Of a stretch of 64,000 bases of DNA, positions 57,601-64,000 are shown piece by piece. A program made the position numbers and the translations under genes. Numbering within the stretch: position 1 is the stretch's first letter; each line of letters begins with the position of its first letter. Source of the DNA: Halichondria panicea (taxonomy: Eukaryota > Porifera > Demospongiae > Suberitida > Halichondriidae); the NCBI RefSeq assembly GCF_963675165.1, contig NC_087377.1, forward strand, positions 842,501 through 906,500, read 5' to 3'. The notes below the pieces were generated by a model. That model was given only the letters and a program-made list of their open reading frames with translations. It did no database searches and was not told where the DNA came from.

Positions 57601-60600
57601 CCTTGAGTGGGTTCAATTCACTAGCAATAGTTTTACGTTCCCGTGAGTGGGTTCAATTCACTAGCAATAGTTTTAAGTTCCTGTGAGTGGTCACTAGCAA
57701 TAGTTTTGCGTTCCCGTGGGTGGGTTCAATTCACTAGCAATAGTTTTAAGTTCCCGTGAGTGGTCACTAGCAATAGTTTTGCGTTCCCGTGGGTGGGTTC
57801 AATTCACTAGCAATAGTTTTGCGTTCTCGTGAGTGGGTTCAATTCACTAGCAATAGTTTTAAGTTCCCGTGAGTGGTCACTAGCAATAGTTTTGCGTTAC
57901 CGTGGGTGGGTTCAATTCACTAGCAATAGTTTTGCGTTCTCGTGAGTGGATTCAATTCACTAGCAATAGTTTTGCATTCCCTTGAGTGGGTTCAATTCAC
58001 TAGCAATAGTTTTACGTTCCCATGAGTGGGTTCAATTCACTAGCAATAGTTTTACGTTCCCGTGAGTGGGTTCAATTCACTAGCAATAGTTTTAAGTTCC
58101 CGTGAGAGGGTTCAATTCACTAGCAATAGTTTTGCGTTCCCGTGAGTGGGTTCAATTTACTAGCAATAGTTTAGCGTTCCCGTGAGTGGGTTCAATTCAC
58201 TAGCAATAGTTTTGCGTTCCCGTACGTGGGTTCAATTCACTAGCAATAGTTTTGCGTTCCCGTGGGTAGGTTCAATTCACTAGCAATAGTTTTAAGTTCT
58301 CGTTAGTGGTCACTAGCAATAGTTTTGCGTTCCCGTGGGTGGGTTCAATTCACTAGCAATAGTTTTAAGTTCCTGTGAGTGGTCACTAGCAATAGTTTTG
58401 CGTTCCCGTGGGTAGGTTCAATTCACTAGCAATAGTTTTGCGTTCCCGTGAGTGGGTTCAATTCACTAGCAATAGTTTTACGTTCCCGTGAGTGGGTTCA
58501 ATTCACTAGCAATAGTTTTACGTTCCCGTGAGTGGGTTCAATTCACTAGCAATAGTTTTAAGTTCTCGTGAGTGGTCACTAGCAATAGTTTTGCGTTCCC
58601 GTGGGTGGGTTCAATTCACTAGCAATAGTTTTAAGTTCCCGTGAGTGGTCACTAGCAATAGTTTTGCGTTCCCGTGGGTGGGTTCAATTCACTAGCAATA
58701 GTTTTAAGTTCCTGTGACTGGTCACTAGCAATAGTTTTGCGTTCCCGTGGGTGGGTTCAATTCACTAGCAATAGTTTTGCGTTCCCGTGAGTTGGTTCAA
58801 TTCACTAGCAATAGTTTTACGTTCCCATGAGTGGGTTCAATTCACTAGCAATAGTTTTACGTTCCCGTGGGTGGGTTCAATTCACTAGCAATAGTTTTAA
58901 GTTCCCGTGAGTGGTCACTAGCAATAGTTTTGCGTTCCCGTGGGTGGGTTCAATTCACTAGCGATAGTTTTGCGTTCTCGTGAGTGGGTTCAATTCACTA
59001 GCAATAGTTTTAAGTTCCCGTGAGTGGTGACTAGCAATAGTTTTGCGTTCCCGTGGGTGGGTTCAATTCACTAGCAATAATTTTGCGTTCTCGTGAGTGG
59101 ATTCAATTCACTAGCAATAGTTTTGCATTCCCTTGAGTGGGTTCAATTCACTAGCAATAGTTTTACGTTCCCATGAGTGGGTTTAATTCACTAGCAATAG
59201 TTTTACGTTCCCGTGAGTGGGTTCAATTCACTAGCAATAGTTTTAAGTTCCCGTGAGTGGGTTTAATTCACTAGCAATAGTTTTATGTTCCCGTGAGTGG
59301 GTTCAATTCACTAGCAATAGTTTTACGTTCCGTGAGTGGGTTCAATTCACTAGCAATAGTTTTAAGTTCCCGTGAGTGGTCACCTGCAATAGTTTTGCGT
59401 TCCCATGAGTGGATTCAATTCACTAGCAATAGTTTTGGGTTCCCGTGGGTGGGTTCAATTCACTAGCAATAGTTTTAAGTTCTCGTGAGTGGTCACTAGC
59501 AATAGTTTTGCGTTCCCATGAGTGGGTTCAATTCACTAGCAATAGTTTTGCGTTCCCGTGGGTAGGTTCAATTCACTAGCAATGGTTTTGCGTTCCCGTG
59601 GGTGGGTTCAATTCACTAGCAATAGTTTTACGTTCCGTGAGTGGGTTCAATTCACTAGCAATAGTTTTGCGTTCCCGTGGGTGGGTTTAATTCACTAGCA
59701 ATAGTTTTACGTTCCCGTGAGTGGGTTCAATTCACTAGCAATAGTTTTAAGTTCCCGTTAGTGGTCACTAGCAATAGTTTTGCGTTCCCATGAGTGGATT
59801 AAATTCACTAGCAATAGTTTTGGGTTCCCGTGGGTGGGTTCAATTCACTAGCAATAGTTTTAAGTTCTCGTGAGTGGTCACTAGCAATAGTTTTGCGTTT
59901 CCGTGGGTGGGTTCAATTCACTAGCAATAATTTTAAGTTCCTGTGAGTGGTCACTAGCAATAGTTTTGCGTTCCCATGTGTGGGTTCAATTCACTAGCAA
60001 TAGTTTTGCGTTCTCGTGGGTGGGTTCAATTCACTAGCAATAGTTTTAAGTTCTCGTGAGTGGTCACTAGCAATAGTTTTGCGTTCCCGTGGGTGGGTTC
60101 AATTCACTAGCAATAGTTTTAAGTTCTTGTGAGTGGTCACTAGCAATAGTTTTGCGTTCCCGTGGGTGGGTTCAATTCACTAGCAATAGTTTTGCGTTCC
60201 CGTGGGTGGGTTCAATTCACTAGCAATAGTTTTAAGTTCCTGTGAGTGGTCACTAGCAATAGTTTTGCGTTCCCGTGGGTGGGTTCAATTCACTAGCAAT
60301 AGTTTTGCGTTCCCGTGAGTGGGTTCAATTCACTAGCAATAGTTTTACGTTCCCGTGAGTGGGTTCAATTCACTAGCAATAGTTTTACGTTCCCGTGAGT
60401 GGGTTCAATTCACTAGCAATAGTTTTAAGTTCTCGTGAGTTGTCACTAGCAATAGTTTTGCGTTCCCGTGGGTGGGTTCAATTCACTAGCAATAGTTTTA
60501 AGTTCCTGTGAGTGGTCACTAGCAATAGTTTTGCGTTCCCGTGGGTGGGTTCAATTCACTAGCAATAGTTTTGCGTTCCCGTGAGTGGGTTCAATTCACT

Positions 60601-61360
60601 AGCAATAGTTTTACGTTCCCGTCAGTGGGTTCAATTCACTAGCAATAGTTTTACGTTCCCGTGAGTGGGTTCAATTCACTAGCAATAGTTTTAAGTTCTC
60701 GTGAGTGGTCACTAGCAATAGTTTTGCGTTCCCGTGGGTGGGTTCAATTCACTAGCAATAGTTTTGCGTTCCCGTGGGTGGGTTCAATTCACTAGCAATA
60801 GTTTTAAGTTCCTGTGAGTGGTCACTAGCAATAGTTTTGCGTTCCCGTGGGTGGGTTCAATTCACTAGCAATAGTTTTGCGTTCCCGTGAGTGGGTTCAA
60901 TTCACTAGCAATAGTTTTACGTTCCCGTGAGTGGGTTCAATTCACTAGCAATAGTTTTACGTTCCCGTGAGTGGGTTCAATTCACTAGCAATAGTTTTAA
61001 GTTCTCGTGAGTTGTCACTAGCAATAGTTTTGCGTTCCCGTGGGTGGGTTCAATTCACTAGCAATAGTTTTAAGTTCCTGTGAGTGGTCACTAGCAATAG
61101 TTTTGCGTTCCCGTGGGTGGGTTCAATTCACTAGCAATAGTTTTGCGTTCCCGTGAGTGGGTTCAATTCACTAGCAATAGTTTTACGTTCCCGTCAGTGG
61201 GTTCAATTCACTAGCAATAGTTTTACGTTCCCGTGAGTGGGTTCAATTCACTAGCAATAGTTTTAAGTTCTCGTGAGTGGTCACTAGCAATAGTTTTGCG
61301 TTCCCGTGGGTGGGTTCAATTCACTAGCAATAGTTTTGCGTTCCCGTGGGTGGGTTCAAT
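54669..61360. repeat. 40-bp satellite array, 6.7 kb
   Basis: Roughly 170-175 monomers. The array is zoned: 44-bp variants (gtgcatgggttcact) lie in about 55,460-56,665 only, while 33-bp variants, which lack gttcaat, first appear near 57,490 and are frequent to the end. Ggtggg-type monomers are also confined to the right half. The right end is cut by a P-like terminus at 61,361. Confidence 0.97.
60301..61358. repeat. 572-bp higher-order repeat within the satellite
   Basis: 60,301-60,872 is repeated from 60,873 onward (486 bp present). The period is 572 bp, equal to eleven 40-bp plus four 33-bp monomers. Rare marks recur exactly 572 bp apart: the gagttgtcac form (about 60,436 and 61,008) and gtcagtggg (60,621 and 61,193). 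Confidence 0.9.
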
Positions 61361-61393
61361 CATAGATAGTATAGAGGAGAGAGATTGGAAACG
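61361..61393. mobile_element. Single P-like terminus abutting the satellite
   Basis: The outer phrase catagatagtatagaggaga and then gagattggaaacg match the left TIR of the P-like elements at 19,853 and 22,947. No inverted partner is seen before the satellite resumes at 62,358, so the element is truncated on its right. Confidence 0.65.
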
Positions 61394-62357
61394 CATACGT
61401 AAATGCCCGGCCCATGCGTGTCACAGTTAAATTTCTTCCTTTCTCCTGCCTCCGTCACTAGAAATTGACCTTTGTCCTATGATAATTTTAGTATTTTAAT
61501 CTTTAACAGCCAAAAGACAGGCAGGAAGGCTACTACTGACTAGCCAGAAAGAGACGTGAGACAGGCAGGAAGGCTACTAGGATCAAGTTAGGCTACTAGC
61601 TTCCATTCGTGTTTCAGAAGTTAGTATTAGAGGAGTTTTCGCCATTGTATGAAATAGTTTACAGTGGGATCAGACAGTGTTAATAGAAGTTCAAGAACAT
61701 GTTAACTTCTCTTTTATAGATCTAGATCATAAACAATTCATTATACAAACAATTTAACATAATTATTGTATGTCTACTCGTGATGTAAAGACAGAAATAA
61801 TGATGCAATTTTCTTGAACGTCCTCTTTGGTAGTGGTTCAGTGAACGTGCTACAGTCTGCCGATGTAAACTCTGAAGAAGCATCATCAGATGCACACAAT
61901 CTGAGATTAAAAACAGTATCAGTTTGAGATAACAGTTACCTTGGGTCTTCCACAACTGACACTTCCGTCGTTTATTCTCTCATAACTCTTCCCCAAAAAA
62001 CTTGCCGATCCATTCGTATAACTACAAATAAAGTGTACAGTAGCATGTAGTAACATTAAAGGGTCACAATTTATAGTTCTGTTGTCACTGAGAGTGGAGT
62101 TGGTCGTTGAACATAGAAATAAACCACTTCAACACATTCATGACTAACAACACAGCTACCCAGTCAGGAGGAGACATCTATGGAGGTCTGTTGGATAGGT
62201 GTACAGCAATTCAAAATGCTGAATATAACAGTTCTTCAAACGGATTTGATTACACAAATAGTACCGTAAAATCCTCCACCGAATTAGCAATCTCATCTAG
62301 GCCTGTTCGAGTAATGTTTTGTAACAATTCGCAACATTTAACATATATACATTTGCT
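61394..62357. other. Non-satellite island inside the array
   Basis: About 1 kb of non-repetitive sequence between satellite blocks. Two short direct repeats (agacaggcaggaaggctacta at 61,515 and 61,560) are visible. It ends in the beta-helix exon fragment. Confidence 0.7.
62107..62340 (+). pseudogene. Fragment of a beta-helix surface-protein exon
   Basis: The plus-strand frame reads FMTNNTATQSGGDIYGGLLD and later AISSRPVRVMFCNNSQ. The NNTA..GGxIY pattern is typical of parallel beta-helix (PMP-like) repeats, and the ISS.P.RV..C form is familiar from sponge predicted extracellular proteins. Only one repeat-sized piece is present, without splice context, and it runs into satellite sequence at 62,358, so it is a stranded fragment. 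Confidence 0.5.
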
Positions 62358-63628
62358 TAGTTTTACGTTCCCATGAGTGGGTTCAATTCACTAGCAATAG
62401 TTTTACATTCCCGTGAGTGGGTTCAATTCACTAGCAATACTTTTACGTTCCGTGAGTGGGTTCAATTCACTAGCAATAGTTTTAAGTTCCCGTGAGTGGT
62501 CACTAGCAATAGTTTTGCGTTCCCGTGGGTGGGTTCAATTCACTAGCAATAGTTTTGCGTTCTCGTGAGTGGATTCAATTCACTAGCAATAGTTTTGCAT
62601 TCCCTTGAGTGGGTTCAATTCACTAGCAATAGTTTTGCGTTCTCGTGAGTGGATTCAATTCACTAGCAATAGTTTTGCATTCCCTTGAGTGGGTTCAATT
62701 CACTAGCAATAGTTTTACGTTCCCATGAGTGGGTTCAATTCACTAGCAATAGTTTTACATTCCCGTGAGTGGGTTCAATTCACTAGCAATACTTTTACGT
62801 TCCGTGAGTGGGTTCAATTCACTAGCAATAGTTTTAAGTTCCCGTGAGTGGTCACTAGCAATAGTTTTGCGTTCCCATGAGTGGGTTCAATTCACTAGCA
62901 ATAGTTTTGCGTTCCCGTGGGTGGGTTCAATTCACTAGCAATAGTTTTAAGTTCTCGTGAGTGGTCATTAGCAATAGTTTTGTGTTCCCGTGGGTGGGTT
63001 CAATTCACTAGCAATAGTTTTAAATTCCTGTGAGTGGTCACTAGCAATAGTTTTGCGTTCCCGTGGGTGGGTTCAATTCACTAGCAATAGTTTTGCGTTC
63101 CCGTGGGTGGGTTCAATTCACTAGCAATAGTTTTGCGTTCCCGTGAGTGGGTTCAATTCACTAGCAATAGTTTTGCGTTCCCGTGAGTGGTCATTAGCAA
63201 TAGTTTTGCGTTCCCGTGGGTGGGTTCAATTCACTAGCAATAGTTTTGCGTTCTCGTGAGTGGGTTCAATTCACTAGCAATAGTTTTAAGTTCCTGTGAG
63301 TGGTCACTAGCAATAGTTTTGCGTTCCCATGAGTGGGTTCAATTCACTAGCAATAGTTTTACGTTCCCGTGAGTGGGTTCAATTCACTAGCAATAGTTTT
63401 AAGTTCCTGTGAGTGGTCACTAGCAATAGTTTTGCGTTCCCATGAGTGGGTTCAATTCACTAGCAATAGTTTTACGTTCCCGTGAGTGGGTTCAATTCAC
63501 TAGCAATAGTTTTAAGTTCCTGTGAGTGGTCACTAGCAATAGTTTTGCGTTCCCATGAGTGGGTTCAATTCACTAGCAATAGTTTTACGTTCCCGTGAGT
63601 GGGTTCAATTCACTAGCAATAGTTTTAC
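62358..63628. repeat. 40-bp satellite array, 1.3 kb
   Basis: About 33 monomers with the 33-bp variant interspersed, like the right half of the previous array. A three-monomer block (aag 33, gcg 40, acg 40; 113 bp) is repeated at about 63,280-63,600. Confidence 0.95.
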
Positions 63629-63842
63629 GTGTTTTGTAGTTTGTGCTTTTTGCGCTGTACTCCCCCCTTGCTTGTGTGACTGTGTTTTGTAGTTTGTGGT
63701 TTTTGCGCTGTATTCCCCCCTTGCATGTGTGACTGTGTTTTGTAGTTTGTGCTTTTTGCGCTGTACTCCCCCCTTGCATGTGTGACTGTGTTTTGTAGTT
63801 TGTGTGCTTTTTGCGCTGTACTCCCCCCTTGCATGTGTGACT
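63629..63842. repeat. 53-bp repeat array, fourth
   Basis: Four units like the earlier arrays, here following rather than preceding a large satellite block and leading into one last satellite monomer. Confidence 0.95.
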
Positions 63843-64000
63843 GTGTTTAGTCACTAGCAATAGTTTTACGTTCCCATGAGTGGAGGTTCAATAATTCACA
63901 ACAGCTGCATTGTACCTCCTTGTTTTGTGTTTTTTATGCAAGTGCACTGAATGCGCCAGCGAAAGCTTAGGTTTTCTGAATGCTTAGAAACAGACCTTTC
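63843..64000. repeat. Last satellite monomer and conserved flank, cut by window end
   Basis: One monomer, then the caataattcacaacagctgc flank as at 14,084 and 42,166, running off the window. Confidence 0.85.

Overview
The window reads as invertebrate nuclear DNA, most likely a demosponge such as Amphimedon. It is AT-rich and has small exons with short GT..AG introns. It holds Roco GTPase and death-domain genes of the kind expanded in sponges, a piggyBac-derived gene, a fragment resembling sponge beta-helix surface proteins, and many small DNA transposons. No bacterial operon, CRISPR array, rRNA or convincing tRNA gene was seen. The species call is inference; eukaryotic gene structure is seen directly.

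Layout. (1) 1-11,400 (copy A), 36,150-42,540 (copy B) and 51,850-54,670 (copy C) are related segmental duplications. A and B carry an ankyrin-repeat gene followed, on the same minus strand, by pieces of a Numb-associated kinase (AAK1/BMP2K/GAK type). C keeps only the kinase N-lobe and 5' exons. No copy has a complete kinase domain, and A and B carry different frame-breaking changes. Copy A also contains a direct duplication (3641-6044 and 8638-10967) around a 2.6 kb insertion, which may be an assembly artefact. (2) 11,414-13,200 holds an inserted block with a decayed multi-exon transposase-like gene. (3) 13,430-17,440, 42,000-43,060 and 54,440-64,000 are satellite DNA built on a 40-bp monomer, accompanied by a 53-bp repeat and a conserved non-repetitive flank. 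(4) 18,300-30,400 is the gene-bearing part: a death-domain gene, two P-element-like transposons (one hosting a nested palindromic element and a piece of Roco gene), an intact Roco-COR-death gene, and a two-SH3 adaptor gene. (5) 30,570-36,150 and 43,600-48,000 are mostly nested miniature transposons, palindromes, minisatellites and microsatellites. (6) 48,032-50,201 is a piggyBac transposase-derived pseudogene with spliceosomal introns.

The recognisable host genes are signalling and scaffold proteins: Roco-death, a death-domain protein, SH3 adaptor, NAK kinase pieces and ankyrin repeats. Nothing links them into one pathway beyond proximity. The most unusual material is repetitive: a 40-bp satellite with length-variant monomers, a 572-bp higher-order repeat and a 75%-identical sister satellite; P-like transposons with perfect 33-35 bp terminal repeats and 7-bp target duplications; and capture of a Roco gene fragment by one of them.
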